A stretch of DNA of 64,000 nucleotides from Microbulbifer sp. THAF38 (GCF_009363535.1 NZ_CP045369.1:1933001-1997000); one strand, 5' to 3'. Positions 36,009 through 46,168 are shown, counted from the stretch's first letter. The notes: a model not told the origin generated them from the sequence alone. Numbers and translations are program-made.

Positions 36009-37874
36009 ATGTTGCTTCTATTGGATGGGGTCAGTCTGCGTTACGGGGCCCAAATTCTTGCTGATAATGCCAGTGCAAAAATTGAACGGGGTGATCGTAT
36101 TTGTCTTGTGGGGCGCAATGGGGAGGGTAAGTCCAGCCTATTGCGCCTGATTGCCGGGCAGGTGGACCCTGATGCAGGGGAAATCGTTCGCGCTAGTGGG
36201 ATGGTGATGGCAACTCTTGAGCAGGAGCTGCCTGCGGACTGTCTCGACACTGTCTACTGCTATGTGGCCGAGGGTTTGGGGCCTATAGGAAGGGTGTTGG
36301 CCGGCTATCGGCAAACCCCTACGGCTGAGTTGCAGAGCAAAATTGAAGCAGAGCACGGCTGGGAACTCTTGCCCAGAGTCGACAGTGTACTCGATCGTCT
36401 CGGATTGAATCCGGATGAATTGGTGGCCGATCTCTCTGGTGGTTGGCAGCGCCGCGCAGCCCTTGCCCGGGCATTGGTTACAGAGCCAGACCTACTTATT
36501 CTCGATGAGCCCACCAACCACTTGGATATTGCCGCAGTAGAGTGGCTGGAGGGTTTCCTCGATACTTTTAGAGGTGCCTTACTATTCGTCAGTCACGACC
36601 GTGCTTTGGCACAGCGCTTGTCCCGCACAGTGTGGGATCTGGATCGGGGGTACCTGCGTGTTTTTCGCTGCGAATTTGAGCGATACCAGGAGGAAAAGGA
36701 AAAGCTTTTAGAAGAAGAGGCCAGAAATGAGGCGTTATTCGATAAAAAGTTAGCCCAGGAGGAGGCCTGGATTCGCCAGGGGATCAAGGCGAGACGCACC
36801 CGTAACGAGGGGCGTGTGCGTGCTTTACAGGGACTTAGGCGCCAGCGAGAAGCGCGCCGTACGCAGCAGGGTATTGCCCGGATGTCTCTCGATAGTGGTG
36901 AAGTGTCCGGTAAGCTGGTGGCCGAGCTGAGCAATGTTACCTTTGCCTACCCCAATGAGGCTCCCCTAATCCGCGACCTCTCATTTACCTTGATGCGCGG
37001 TGATAAGGTGGGGTTGATTGGCCCCAATGGTGTCGGCAAAAGCACACTGATCCGAGTGCTGCTTGGAGATCTCCAACCGCAGTCCGGGAAAGTCCGTTTG
37101 GGCACCAAACAGCAGGTCGCCTACTTTGACCAGCGTAGAGACCAGCTTAACCCTGAGCTCACCGTGCTGGACAATGTTGCCGAGGGGCGCGACTCGGTCA
37201 CCATTGGCGGTAAGAGTCGCCATATCATGTCTTATTTGTCGGACTTTCTCTTTAGTGGTTTGAAAGCGCGTACCAAGGTCGGTGCCTTGAGTGGAGGTGA
37301 GCGCAATAGAGCCCTCCTGGCAAAATTGTTCAGTCAACCAGCCAATATTTTGGTGCTCGACGAACCGACTAATGACTTGGATGTGGAAACCCTGGAACTG
37401 CTTGAACAATTGCTGTTGGAGTTCAGTGGCACTGTGATATTAGTCAGCCACGATCGCGCTTTTCTCGACAATGTTGTGGATTCGTGTCTGGCTTTTGAGG
37501 GAGATGGTCGCATCCGTGAGTATGTCGGTGGTTATGCCGACTTCATTCGCCAAGGAGGCCGTTTCGAGCAGGAGGTGAAGGAGAAAGAGGTTCCTGAGGC
37601 TAAGGTAAAACCCAAGCCGGCTGAAGCGGATAAGTCGCAGACTAAGAAAAAGAAGCTCAGCTATAAATTGCAGCGTGAACTGGACAGCCTGCCGGCTTTG
37701 ATTGAGCAGCTTGAAGAGGAAATTGGCACTATTGAGGCCGAGGTGGCCGATCCTGCTTTTTATCAGCAGGAGCAAGCCGAAGTGCAGAGCCGATTGAATG
37801 CACTTGCAGAGAAGCAGGCCCAATTAGAGACCGCTTTCGATCGTTGGTCGGAGTTGGAAGGGGGCGATGAATAG
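36009..37874 (+). CDS. uup: ABC-F ATPase Uup
   Basis: A soluble ATPase of the ABC-F group, which acts on ribosomes and not on membranes. Two cassettes are complete: GRNGEGKSSLLRL and LSGGWQRRAALARAL with LLILDEPTNHLD, then GPNGVGKSTLIRV and LSGGERNRALLAKL with LVLDEPTNDLD. Between them lies the charged linker (EEEARNEALFDKKLAQEEAW), and a C-terminal coiled coil (LPALIEQLEEEIGTIEAE) after a lysine-rich stretch marks Uup. E. coli Uup has 635 residues, this one 621. Confidence 0.94.
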   Translation: MLLLLDGVSLRYGAQILADNASAKIERGDRICLVGRNGEGKSSLLRLIAGQVDPDAGEIVRASGMVMATLEQELPADCLDTVYCYVAEGLGPIGRVLAGYRQTPTAELQSKIEAEHGWELLPRVDSVLDRLGLNPDELVADLSGGWQRRAALARALVTEPDLLILDEPTNHLDIAAVEWLEGFLDTFRGALLFVSHDRALAQRLSRTVWDLDRGYLRVFRCEFERYQEEKEKLLEEEARNEALFDKKLAQEEAWIRQGIKARRTRNEGRVRALQGLRRQREARRTQQGIARMSLDSGEVSGKLVAELSNVTFAYPNEAPLIRDLSFTLMRGDKVGLIGPNGVGKSTLIRVLLGDLQPQSGKVRLGTKQQVAYFDQRRDQLNPELTVLDNVAEGRDSVTIGGKSRHIMSYLSDFLFSGLKARTKVGALSGGERNRALLAKLFSQPANILVLDEPTNDLDVETLELLEQLLLEFSGTVILVSHDRAFLDNVVDSCLAFEGDGRIREYVGGYADFIRQGGRFEQEVKEKEVPEAKVKPKPAEADKSQTKKKKLSYKLQRELDSLPALIEQLEEEIGTIEAEVADPAFYQQEQAEVQSRLNALAEKQAQLETAFDRWSELEGGDE

Positions 37875-37890
37875 GGTTTGTGTATTTGGA

Positions 37891-37915
37891 AGAGGTGGTG
37901 CTTAGCACCACCTCT
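37891..37915. terminator. Perfect hairpin between uup and usp
   Basis: AGAGGTGGTGC (37891-37901), TTA, GCACCACCTCT (37905-37915) lies between two convergent genes. An 11-base perfect stem, probably a bidirectional terminator, although the T-run is poor. Confidence 0.6.
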
Positions 37916-37936
37916 CGTGCTGTAAAGGAGAGGTGC

Positions 37937-38380
37937 TCACTCTTCCTCTACATAAACTCTAACGGCTAAAACATCGCACTTGGCGCCGTGAAGAACGCCA
38001 TTAGATGTTGATCCGAGAAGCAACGCCAGCCCGTGACGCCCGTGGCTACCGATTACGATAAGGTCTATGTCGAGATCTTTGGCTAAGCGGTGTATCTCGG
38101 TGGATGGCTGCCCCAAAATAACATGCTGACGCTCAGCAGGGATATTCAGCGGTAGGGCCGCTTTTTGCAGTTGTTCCTTGGCCTGTCTTTGCAGCTGGTC
38201 TTGCACCTCCGACAAATCCATGGGGATATCTCCACCGTAGGCAAATGTCAGGGGTTCAATCGCATGCATTAAGCTGATTTCAGCGTTGAAAGCTTCAGCG
38301 AGAGTCGCTGCTTTCTCTATAACCTGTGACGACTCTTCTGAGAGGTCCAACCCCACCAAAATTCGTTGATATTTCGCCAT
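37937..38380 (-). CDS. Universal stress protein, UspA family
   Basis: A 147-residue single-domain Usp. The ATP-binding pattern G-x2-G-x9-G-S/T is present (GSHGRHGLALLLGSTSNGVL). The N-terminus YQRILVGLDLSEESSQV is typical. It is probably made under stress or low oxygen; an FNR/ANR-like site lies upstream at 38463-38476. It stands alone between uup and an unknown gene. The target is unknown, as for most Usp proteins. Confidence 0.92.
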   Translation of the reverse strand: MAKYQRILVGLDLSEESSQVIEKAATLAEAFNAEISLMHAIEPLTFAYGGDIPMDLSEVQDQLQRQAKEQLQKAALPLNIPAERQHVILGQPSTEIHRLAKDLDIDLIVIGSHGRHGLALLLGSTSNGVLHGAKCDVLAVRVYVEEE

Positions 38381-38462
38381 ATTCCATTAACTCCTGTCTT
38401 TTATTTTTGCCCTGAGGGGCCTCCTGCGACAGCCATTTTCAGTCTACCGTAAAAAAAACTGT

Positions 38463-38476
38463 TTGACATGGATCAT
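38463..38476 (-). promoter_or_regulatory. Candidate FNR/ANR box upstream of usp
   Basis: TTGACATGGATCAT fits the FNR/ANR consensus TTGAT-N4-ATCAA at 8 of 10 fixed positions. It lies about 83-96 bases before the usp start. ANR control of Usp genes is known in Pseudomonas, so low-oxygen induction is plausible, but the site also lies 50 bases before the plus-strand gene at 38526. Confidence 0.4.
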
Positions 38477-38525
38477 ATAAGGCGTCGCAGAATAGGCCGC
38501 TTTTTCATCATCGTAAGGAACCGAC

Positions 38526-39050
38526 ATGTCCGAGTGGCTACCGGTAATTATTATTGGCTTTGCTATTGCCCTGGTATTAGGGCCTGTGATGTGGCTGAAG
38601 CCCAATCAACGCGATAGCCGCTTGGCGGATTTGCGGGGGCGTGCTGCCAAGGCGGGTATTACCGTGCAAATCCAGACCTTACCTGCGGCACTGGGGGAGG
38701 GGACCGCTGCAGTATATTGCTACCGATGGAATGACCGAAAGCGCCTGCAGGTTGGCTGGGCGCTGCAGCGTCAGCGTATTAATCATGAGATGAACTTTGC
38801 CGGCAATTGGGATTGGAGGAATAGCGTTAAGGCGCCTCAGGCGGCATGGCAGTACCTGCATCAGTTAGTGGATAGTTTGCCGTCAGATTGCTGTGCGATT
38901 ATCGCAACCGATGTCGGATTGGGGGTGCAATGGCAAGAGAACGGTGGGGTAAAGGCTTTTTCACAGCTGTCTGACAGTTTGGCGGAGTACGCACCATTAA
39001 TAGAGGAAGCGGTGCGCAGGGCTAATCCGATCAAGCTCCCTGAGGACTAG
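38526..39050 (+). CDS. Membrane-anchored hypothetical protein
   Basis: A 174-residue protein with one N-terminal membrane span (WLPVIIIGFAIALVLGPVMWL) followed by a soluble domain. I do not recognise the family by function; similar proteins appear to sit near topA in Pseudomonas-like genomes. The soluble part is rich in Trp, Gln and Arg (VQWQENGGVKAFSQLSDSL). There is no metal or nucleotide motif. It is transcribed toward topA, 214 bases away, so co-transcription is uncertain. Confidence 0.78.
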   Translation: MSEWLPVIIIGFAIALVLGPVMWLKPNQRDSRLADLRGRAAKAGITVQIQTLPAALGEGTAAVYCYRWNDRKRLQVGWALQRQRINHEMNFAGNWDWRNSVKAPQAAWQYLHQLVDSLPSDCCAIIATDVGLGVQWQENGGVKAFSQLSDSLAEYAPLIEEAVRRANPIKLPED

Positions 39051-39264
39051 GGTGGCAGGCGTTTTAGAAGGCTGCCCAAATAAGGGAAAATGTCACAATT
39101 TTGCTCCTTTTTAGTGGTGAAATTTGGCGAATCGACAGCAAAAATTGTCAGCTTCCCTTGACCCCGCCCCTAGTGGAGCTTATATATTCGCGCAGCGCGG
39201 GCCCGAACTACGGGTCTGAAATGCTTCGGATAGCAGTAAATTTTTCATTTGAAATCAAAGGCTT

Positions 39265-41949
39265 ATGGGTAAATCACTGGTCATCGTCGAATCGCCGGCC
39301 AAAGCGAAAACTATCAATAAATATCTCGGCAAGGACTTTGTGGTTAAGTCCAGCGTCGGTCATATTCGCGATTTGCCAACTGGTGGCGGCAACAAACAGC
39401 CCGTTGATGCAAAAGAGCGGGCAAGACGTGCGGCTGAGACCCGTAAACTTTCCCCTGAGGCGAAAGAGGTCTACAAGCGTAAGAAAAATCGTGAGCAACT
39501 GATCAAGCGCATGGGTATCGACCCAGATAATGGCTGGCAGGCTCACTATGAAATCCTACCGGGTAAAGAGAAGGTGGTCAGCGAGTTGCAGAAACTTGCC
39601 GAGAATGCCGACCACATTTACCTGGCAACGGACTTGGACCGCGAGGGAGAGGCCATCGCCTGGCACTTGCGCGAAGCCATTGGTGGCAATGATGATCGTT
39701 ATCGCCGGGTAGTTTTCAATGAGATTACCAAATCGGCAATTCAGGAGGCTTTCAAAGACCCCGGCCGCCTGAATATCAATCGGGTTCATGCTCAGCAGGC
39801 CCGTCGTTTTCTCGATCGCATCGTGGGCTATATGGTGTCCCCGCTGTTGTGGGAAAAGGTTGCCCGCGGCCTTTCCGCCGGTCGGGTGCAATCGGTAGCC
39901 GTGCGATTGGTGGTTGAGCGCGAGCGTGAAATTCGCGCCTTTATCCCGGAAGAGTACTGGACGCTCTTCGCCGATACCGCCACAAACAAAGCGAACAAGC
40001 TCCGCCTTGAAGTTAAAAAGCAGGCTGGAGAAGCTTTCCGCCCTACCAATGAAGTCGATGCGAAAAGCGCGGTTAAATTGTTGCAGGGCAGTGATTTTGT
40101 TGTCAGTGCTCGTGATGACAAACCTACGAGTTCCAAGCCAGGGGCCCCTTTTATTACTTCGACGCTACAGCAGGCGGCAAGCAATCGCCTTGGCTTTAGT
40201 GTTAAGAAAACTATGACCCTAGCGCAGCGCCTCTACGAAGCTGGTCATATCACATACATGCGTACCGATTCGACTAATTTGAGTAAAGAGGCGGTTGAGT
40301 CGGCCCGGCAATATATCGGTGAGAATTTCGGCGATAAGTATTTGCCGGAAAATCCCAATAGCTATAGCAGCAAAGAGGGGGCACAAGAAGCGCACGAGGC
40401 AATACGCCCCTCCGATGTCCGTGTCGCCCCTAATATGCTTTCCGGTATGGAGCGCGATGCAGAGCGGCTCTACAACCTGATTTGGCAACAGTTTGTTGCC
40501 TGTCAAATGACCCCGGCGAAATACACTTCAACCTCTATTGTGGTGAGCGCTGGTGAATTTGAGTTGCGTGCTCGCGGTCGGGTGATTCGCTTTGATGGCT
40601 TTCTCAAGGTCGCGCCTCCGGCAGGTAAAAAAGATGAGGATCTAGTGCTGCCTGATGTGAAGGTGGGTGAAAAGCTCTCACTAGAGCAGCTAGACCCGAA
40701 ACAGCACTTTACGAAACCACCAGCTCGCTTCAGTGAAGCAGCCCTGGTAAAAGAGCTGGAGAAGCGCGGTATTGGCCGACCCTCAACCTATGCCTCGATC
40801 ATTTCCACTATTCAGGATCGTGGCTATGTGCGGCTAGAGAACCGCCGTTTTTATGCGGAAAAAATGGGTGATATTGTCACCGACCGTCTCAGTGAAAGTT
40901 TTAAAAACCTGATGGACTACGGTTTTACCGCAAACCTGGAGGAATCCCTGGATGCGGTCGCCGACGGCGATAAAGGTTGGAAGCAGCTGCTTGATGAGTT
41001 TTATCAGGACTTCTCTTCGCGACTGGAAAAGGCTCAGTCCAGCGATGCGGGAATGCGTCGCAACACGCCGACGGATACCGATATTGAATGCAGTAAGTGC
41101 GGTCGCCATATGCAGATTCGTACGGGTTCTACCGGTGTTTTCCTGGGTTGCTCCGGTTATGCGCTGCCTCCCAAGGAGCGTTGCACCAATACAATGAATC
41201 TGGTTTCCGGTGATGAGGCGATAGACGCAGATAAGGATGAGGATGCAGAAACCCGTCAGCTGCGGGAGAAGCGCCGTTGTCCCAAGTGCGGCACGGCGAT
41301 GGATAGCTATCTGCTCGATGAGCATCGCAAACTGCATATCTGTGGTAACAATCCGGACTGTAATGGATACGAGGTGGAGCAGGGCACGTTCAAAATCAAG
41401 GGTTATGACGGCCCGATTATTGAGTGTGATAAATGCGGAAGCGATATGCAGCTGAAGTCTGGCCGCTTTGGTAAATATTTTGGCTGCACTAATGAAGCTT
41501 GCAAGAACACCCGTAAGCTGTTGAAGAATGGCCAGCCGGCACCACCGAAGATGGATCCGGTGCCCATGCCTGAGTTGGCATGCCAGAAGGTTGAAGACCA
41601 TTACATTCTTCGTGATGGCGCCTCCGGGTTATTCCTGGCTGCCAGTCAGTTCCCGAAAAACCGTGAAACCCGCGCACCGCTGGTCAAAGAGTTGCTACCT
41701 CACCAAAGTGAGATCGATCCCAAGTACAGTTTCTTGTTCTCTGCACCTGCACAGGATGATCAGGGGCGGGATACCGTGGTTCGCTTTAGTCGCAAGACCC
41801 AAGAGCAATATGTCCAGTCCGAGGAGGATGGAAAGGCGACGGGTTGGAAGGCTTTCTATCGAGATGGCGCCTGGAAGGTTGAGGCGGCAAGTAAGTCTAC
41901 TGCAGCTAAGAAAAAGCCTGCAGCGAAGAAAGTGGCGGCAAAAAAGTAA
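39265..41949 (+). CDS. topA: DNA topoisomerase I
   Basis: Relaxes negative supercoils by cutting one strand. The TOPRIM part is [19 protein letters not shown] with [19 protein letters not shown]. The active tyrosine is in [12 protein letters not shown] near residue 330, with [20 protein letters not shown] later. Three C-terminal zinc-binding modules are visible as CxxC pairs ([27 protein letters not shown]), and the tail is a Lys/Ala-rich stretch ([15 protein letters not shown]). Length 894 is close to 865 in E. coli. The next gene starts directly after the stop. Confidence 0.97.
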   Translation: MGKSLVIVESPAKAKTINKYLGKDFVVKSSVGHIRDLPTGGGNKQPVDAKERARRAAETRKLSPEAKEVYKRKKNREQLIKRMGIDPDNGWQAHYEILPGKEKVVSELQKLAENADHIYLATDLDREGEAIAWHLREAIGGNDDRYRRVVFNEITKSAIQEAFKDPGRLNINRVHAQQARRFLDRIVGYMVSPLLWEKVARGLSAGRVQSVAVRLVVEREREIRAFIPEEYWTLFADTATNKANKLRLEVKKQAGEAFRPTNEVDAKSAVKLLQGSDFVVSARDDKPTSSKPGAPFITSTLQQAASNRLGFSVKKTMTLAQRLYEAGHITYMRTDSTNLSKEAVESARQYIGENFGDKYLPENPNSYSSKEGAQEAHEAIRPSDVRVAPNMLSGMERDAERLYNLIWQQFVACQMTPAKYTSTSIVVSAGEFELRARGRVIRFDGFLKVAPPAGKKDEDLVLPDVKVGEKLSLEQLDPKQHFTKPPARFSEAALVKELEKRGIGRPSTYASIISTIQDRGYVRLENRRFYAEKMGDIVTDRLSESFKNLMDYGFTANLEESLDAVADGDKGWKQLLDEFYQDFSSRLEKAQSSDAGMRRNTPTDTDIECSKCGRHMQIRTGSTGVFLGCSGYALPPKERCTNTMNLVSGDEAIDADKDEDAETRQLREKRRCPKCGTAMDSYLLDEHRKLHICGNNPDCNGYEVEQGTFKIKGYDGPIIECDKCGSDMQLKSGRFGKYFGCTNEACKNTRKLLKNGQPAPPKMDPVPMPELACQKVEDHYILRDGASGLFLAASQFPKNRETRAPLVKELLPHQSEIDPKYSFLFSAPAQDDQGRDTVVRFSRKTQEQYVQSEEDGKATGWKAFYRDGAWKVEAASKSTAAKKKPAAKKVAAKK

Positions 41950-42438
41950 ATGAGCAATCCCTACACTGGCCTGGTTACATCCGCGCTACGCAAGAGCCAA
42001 CTGCTTGCTACAAGTAGTTTTGACTCTGCTATTCAGCGAATGGCTCTTGAAGAAGGTGCCCTGTTGCAATTGTGGAAAGCTTACCGGGCCTTCCTGGCTG
42101 AGCTTTCCCATCAATTGCAACTGGGGTTTGAGCCTGAGTCCCTGCAGGTTATTGTGGATAGCCTGCACAGCCAGGGGAAAGCCAGTGTTGAAGTAAGGGA
42201 ATTGCAGTTGTTGGTCTCAGAGCCGGGGAGTTGGCTGAGCGAGTTTTTACGTGCATGGCATCAACTCTTGCGGCTGCCTCCGCTTGCGGAAGATAAGGGG
42301 CAGGGCGGCAATCTGATACCAGCGCACAATGTCGCGGGCCCTGTGGTTGTTGATCTTTCCTTCGAAGTGCTGCTCAAATGGCACGCTGCATTAAGTGAGT
42401 TGGTAGGCAGGCAGCGTGCCAATCTTGAGGAGTGCTGA
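41950..42438 (+). CDS. DUF6586-like hypothetical protein downstream of topA
   Basis: A 162-residue protein whose ATG follows the topA stop with no gap, so translation is probably coupled. The sequence is helical (LLQLWKAYRAFLAELSHQLQ), without membrane spans or known motifs. A protein of this size at this place is shared with Pseudomonas (DUF6586 by recollection). The function is unknown; the constant linkage to topA is the only lead. Confidence 0.8.
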   Translation: MSNPYTGLVTSALRKSQLLATSSFDSAIQRMALEEGALLQLWKAYRAFLAELSHQLQLGFEPESLQVIVDSLHSQGKASVEVRELQLLVSEPGSWLSEFLRAWHQLLRLPPLAEDKGQGGNLIPAHNVAGPVVVDLSFEVLLKWHAALSELVGRQRANLEEC

Positions 42439-42541
42439 GGGCTCCTCGCTCCCTTTCTGTCTATCTGTTTGCACCCACTGAAACTTCTAAATTGCCTGTG
42501 GTACACTGGGCGCAAACTGATGTGCAGTGAAGGGAAAGCTA

Positions 42542-42796
42542 ATGTCCTCCGAAACTTTTGAGATTATCGAGTTGGCCAATGGCGATGTGGCTCTACGCCG
42601 CGCCGGTCACGAGGAGGACCCTCTGGTGAGTATTCGTTTCTCAGCCGAGAGTCTCCAATTTTTACGAAAGCACAAAGTAGCAGTGGCTCGGGCAATGCTG
42701 GAAGCGGGTATAGAAGCTGTGCAGAACCTTGATGACCTGGAGCCTGGTTACTTCGAAGAGGAAGAATCAATGCCGGTTAACCATACGATTCATTGA
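42542..42796 (+). CDS. Small conserved hypothetical protein near lexA
   Basis: An 84-residue acidic protein from ATG 42542 (SSETFEIIELANGDVALRRA); an upstream ATG at 42527 is less likely because the Shine-Dalgarno AGGGAAAG lies between the two. It has a regular beta-then-helix layout and an acidic C-terminus (DDLEPGYFEEEESM). Pseudomonas has a similar small gene in the same place. The function is unknown. It converges on lexA across a hairpin. Confidence 0.82.
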   Translation: MSSETFEIIELANGDVALRRAGHEEDPLVSIRFSAESLQFLRKHKVAVARAMLEAGIEAVQNLDDLEPGYFEEEESMPVNHTIH

Positions 42797-42832
42797 TCTA
42801 ATCTATGGTAAGGTGAGCAGGTAAAAGTGTTT

Positions 42833-42857
42833 CAACAGCGGCTTAAAGCCGCTGTTG
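42833..42857. terminator. Hairpin between small gene and lexA
   Basis: CAACAGCGGC (42833-42842), loop TTAAA, GCCGCTGTTG (42848-42857). A perfect 10-base stem between convergent genes, so a bidirectional terminator is likely. Confidence 0.65.
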
Positions 42858-42888
42858 TTGTATATGGACATTGGTAAACTGTTTACTC

Positions 42889-43494
42889 TTAAGGGGTTTG
42901 GCGAATCACGCCCACCGCGAGCCCTTCAATCACAAAGTTCTTATCCCGCATATCCACCTGGATAGTCTCAAAGTCTTCGTTTTCGGGTAGTAGTTGCACA
43001 GTTGCCTGATTGCCTTTGCGGCGGAAGCGTTTAACAGTTACTTCATCATCAATCCGGGCAACCACAATCTGTCCATTTCTGACTTGCTCGGTTTTCTGTA
43101 CGGCCAGCAGGTCCCCATCGAGAATACCTGCGTTGCGCATACTCATGCCGTGCACCCTGAGTAAATAATCTGCCGGCGGGTGAAAGAAGCTGGCGGGCAG
43201 GTCGCAATAATCCTCAATATGCTCTGTGGCCAGGATAGGGTGGCCTGCAGCGACACGTCCTACGATGGGAAGACCGGATTGGTGATCTGGAATTCGAATG
43301 CCCCTGGAGGCGCCGGCGACCATCTCAATGGCTCCTTTTCTCGCCAATGCTTTGAGGTGTTCCTCTGCGGCATTGGGTGAGCGAAAGCCCAGTTCCTGGG
43401 CAATTTCTGCGCGGGTGGGGGGGTAGCCTGTGTCATCCAGGTAGGTTTTGATCAGCTCTAATACTTGAGTCTGACGTGCGGTGAGATTGGTCAT
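42889..43494 (-). CDS. lexA: SOS repressor LexA
   Basis: Represses DNA-damage genes and cuts itself when RecA filaments form. The N-terminus is a winged helix ([33 protein letters not shown]). The cleavage site Ala83-Gly84 is in [10 protein letters not shown], and the catalytic pair is Ser118 (HGMSMRNAG) and Lys155 (DDEVTVKRF). Length 201 is normal. Two LexA boxes lie directly upstream, so it is self-regulated. In P. aeruginosa psrA follows and sulA sits beside it; neither is directly adjacent here. Confidence 0.97.
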   Translation of the reverse strand: MTNLTARQTQVLELIKTYLDDTGYPPTRAEIAQELGFRSPNAAEEHLKALARKGAIEMVAGASRGIRIPDHQSGLPIVGRVAAGHPILATEHIEDYCDLPASFFHPPADYLLRVHGMSMRNAGILDGDLLAVQKTEQVRNGQIVVARIDDEVTVKRFRRKGNQATVQLLPENEDFETIQVDMRDKNFVIEGLAVGVIRQTP

Positions 43495-43511
43495 AGATTT
43501 ACCTAGAGTTT

Positions 43512-43527
43512 CTGTATTTTTATACAG
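43512..43527 (-). promoter_or_regulatory. LexA (SOS) box 1
   Basis: CTGTATTTTTATACAG, a full match to the CTGT-N8-ACAG SOS box, 18 bases upstream of the lexA start. Confidence 0.9.
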
Positions 43528-43530
43528 TTG

Positions 43531-43546
43531 CTGGGATTATATACAG
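43531..43546 (-). promoter_or_regulatory. LexA (SOS) box 2
   Basis: CTGGGATTATATACAG fits CTG-N10-CAG. Only 3 bases separate it from box 1, as in lexA promoters with two operators. Confidence 0.8.
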
Positions 43547-43671
43547 ATTTTAGGTTTGCGCAAACCCGCCCCTTGCCTCGATTCAAGCTGCTACATTGAT
43601 TAAGAAAACAATGAGTGAAAAAAAGAGTAGTTGAAAGAGCTGACAGCACGAGAGAACAAGGGAGAACAATA

Positions 43672-44319
43672 ATGCTTGATGCAAAGATGCCCGAGGCTTG
43701 GAGGGTTCTACGTATACAGTCGGAATTAGTTGATGGGATTGAGCGTCTAATTGCACTAAAAGGGGCTGTAACGGTTTTTGGTGGCGCGCGTTTCACAGAG
43801 GATAGTTTGGAATACCAGCAGGGGGTAAAGCTTGGGGGGCTTTTGGCTGCCGAGGGGATACCGGTAATCACCGGTGGTGGCCCAGGTCTTATGGAGGCGT
43901 GTAATCGAGGGGCTTTTGGGCAGTCTGGCCCCTCAATTGGATTAAATATTGAACTCCCTTTTGAGCAGGCAGCCAATCCGTATCAGGATATTAGCTTGAA
44001 CTTTCGTTATTTCTTTGTGCGGAAATTTATGTTTGTTAAGCATGCCGCCGGTTTTGTTGGCCTAGCTGGAGGCTACGGCACTCTGGATGAATTGTTTGAG
44101 GCTTTAACGCTTGTGCAAACACAAAAAGTAAGGCGATTTCCTATAGTGCTGGTTGGGGAGCGCTATTGGGGTGGGTTGTACAATTGGTTAGTGGATACAG
44201 TGCTGGAAAAGGGTTGTATTGATTCAGGCGATCTCGATTTATTCCATATCGTGGATACCGTCGAGGAGGCTGTACACTTGATTTTGAAGTATTTGCGCGG
44301 CAGAGAAAGTCAAAAATAA
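43672..44319 (+). CDS. LOG family protein (TIGR00730-like, nucleotide monophosphate phosphoribohydrolase)
   Basis: Related to lysine-decarboxylase-like LOG proteins, many of which remove the base from AMP or cytokinin nucleotides. GAVTVFGGARF, VITGGGPGLMEACNRGA and AGGYGTLDELFEAL correspond to the family's nucleotide-binding loops; the usual PGGxGT is AGGYGT here. ATG 43672 is preferred over 43615 because of a good Shine-Dalgarno (AGGGAGA). Length 215 is normal. It sits, with the next gene, between lexA and psrA, where Pseudomonas has nothing. Confidence 0.85.
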   Translation: MLDAKMPEAWRVLRIQSELVDGIERLIALKGAVTVFGGARFTEDSLEYQQGVKLGGLLAAEGIPVITGGGPGLMEACNRGAFGQSGPSIGLNIELPFEQAANPYQDISLNFRYFFVRKFMFVKHAAGFVGLAGGYGTLDELFEALTLVQTQKVRRFPIVLVGERYWGGLYNWLVDTVLEKGCIDSGDLDLFHIVDTVEEAVHLILKYLRGRESQK

Positions 44320-44605
44320 TTTAAAAAATTGTAAGTTTCTGTTGGGGTTGAAGAGGTTTGGCTATTGCTCTGGTAATTTTTCAGAGCTAGTCAAACACCC
44401 TGGGGGTTCTCTATTTTGGGGCTTTGATTATTCCGAGCTATTGCCCATCGTATACTCCCCTTTGATCACCAGGTGCCAGTTTCAGCGGTTTGTAATGCGT
44501 GTCAGACTGATTAATGAGCCTGCTATTATTCTTATATTTGATCGCTTGTGATTAGGGGTATTTTTACTTATTAGCTAGCCTGCATTCTAAATAGGACGCC
44601 AAACT

Positions 44606-46168
44606 GTGCCTTTTTATGGAGACCCCCTACTAAAGCCCGCGGACTTGAAGAATCTCTTAGAGGTCTCTCTAGATAGTAAGCCAGATGAGATAGCACTACT
44701 TTGCAGCAGTCGAGCGTGGACCTGGCGAGAATTGCAAAGAGATATTGATACTTTGGCTGAGAGGCTGGCAGCGAAGGGTTTTCGTCAAGGTGAACGGTTT
44801 GCATCTTTGATGCCGAACCAAGGCGAAATGCTTATTTTTCTTCTCTCATGCATCAAGCTAGGGCTAGTTGCAGTTCCATTAAACTATCGCTACACCTCAG
44901 CCGAAATTGATCGTGCACTTGAAGTGAGTGGCGCAGTAGCCTTGTGCGTAGATGAGGAGCTTAGAGAGGATATTCGATCTAATAAATCTGTTAGCGGATT
45001 GAGTAAAGGTATTCTTATTTTTGAGAGTGCTCTTGAAAATACCTGGAATTTTGAAAGTTTGGTTGATTCTGGATTGCCAGCGGTTGGGCCTCCCTCATCA
45101 GATTTAGAGGATTGTGCATTCCTTTTCTTTACATCCGGCAGTACCGGAGAGCCGAAGGGTGTTATACACAGTCAGTTTTCTTTCGGGTCTATAGTGGCAA
45201 GTTTTGCTATTGCTCTAAACCTTTCACGCAATGACGTTGTTTTACCAGGAGCTTCAATTGCACATGTGGGGTCACTTTCAACAGCCATGGCTGCATTTTC
45301 TGTAGGTGCAATGGTAGTCATTCCTCAAAGTTTTGAGGGACCAGAAATTCTTTCCTTATTGCGATCTTGCCGGCCAACTGTGCTGGTAATGATTCCCGCA
45401 GCTTTTATCTCGATGGAGCGCAATCATGATGCAAAGCGTGAAGACTTCGCGTCACTTCGATTGTGTGTCACTGGTGGTGATAAATTTCCGCTCAATCTTG
45501 CAGTTGAATTTGTCCGCAAGACTGGTCTGATGATCCAGGAGACTTACGGGCTCACAGAGGCTCCAGATTGCCTTTTCAATCCTTCCAGTTCAATAGAGAA
45601 GGCTGGGTCCGTTGGTAAGGTTTCTCCAGGTTATATTGCTTGCTTACGTGATGGCGAGGGGAGGGAGGTTGCCCCTGATACAGATGGTAACCTCTGGCTC
45701 AGTGGAGCGCCGGTGATGGCTGGTTATTGGGCTAATTCTGGAGTAACTCGAACGGTGCTTGAGAATGACTGGTTTGATACCGGTGATATTATGCGTGTCG
45801 ATTCTCATGGTTATTTTTGGTTTCGTGGTCGAAAAAAGCAGATTATCGTCCGAGATGGCTCAAACCTCTCACCCCAGGAAATTGAAGAAGCTGTTATGGC
45901 GCATCCAGCGGTTGATCTCGCTGGAGTAGTTGGCGTTCACAATGATGTTCATGGAGAGGATGTGTGGGCTTTTATTACGCTGAAGAGCGGTGTCACTGCG
46001 CCAAGTGTTGAGGATGTGATTGATTGTGCGAGAGAGCGTGTCGGTTACAAGGCCCCTGAAGTGATAATAATCCTGGATAGCATGCCTCTCAACCCCACTG
46101 GCAAAATTGATAGGGCGGCACTAAAAAAGCTTGCAGAAGAACAATTATCGATTATTCAAAAAAAGTGA
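44606..46168 (+). CDS. Acyl-CoA synthetase / AMP-dependent ligase
   Basis: Activates a carboxylic acid with ATP to an acyl-adenylate and then, in most relatives, to the CoA thioester. P-loop-like motif FFTSGSTGEPKGVIHSQ, core ETYGLTEAPDC, WFDTGDIMRVDSHGYFWFRG, and the C-terminal catalytic lysine in NPTGKIDRAALKKL are all present. It has 520 residues, a complete enzyme, with no carrier-protein domain. Start is GTG 44606. The substrate is not known. It lies next to psrA, a fatty-acid sensor, so a fatty or short-chain acid is plausible but not shown. Confidence 0.9.
   Translation: MPFYGDPLLKPADLKNLLEVSLDSKPDEIALLCSSRAWTWRELQRDIDTLAERLAAKGFRQGERFASLMPNQGEMLIFLLSCIKLGLVAVPLNYRYTSAEIDRALEVSGAVALCVDEELREDIRSNKSVSGLSKGILIFESALENTWNFESLVDSGLPAVGPPSSDLEDCAFLFFTSGSTGEPKGVIHSQFSFGSIVASFAIALNLSRNDVVLPGASIAHVGSLSTAMAAFSVGAMVVIPQSFEGPEILSLLRSCRPTVLVMIPAAFISMERNHDAKREDFASLRLCVTGGDKFPLNLAVEFVRKTGLMIQETYGLTEAPDCLFNPSSSIEKAGSVGKVSPGYIACLRDGEGREVAPDTDGNLWLSGAPVMAGYWANSGVTRTVLENDWFDTGDIMRVDSHGYFWFRGRKKQIIVRDGSNLSPQEIEEAVMAHPAVDLAGVVGVHNDVHGEDVWAFITLKSGVTAPSVEDVIDCARERVGYKAPEVIIILDSMPLNPTGKIDRAALKKLAEEQLSIIQKK

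Noticed and set aside
40834..41601. 255-codon frame opposite topA
   Set aside because: It lies wholly within topA, which has clear topoisomerase motifs. The antisense product has no recognisable features.
44320..44605. A possible small gene between the LOG gene and the acyl-CoA synthetase
   Set aside because: The 69-codon frame starting at 44342 has no ribosome site, no recognisable motif and runs up to the synthetase promoter area; treated as non-coding.
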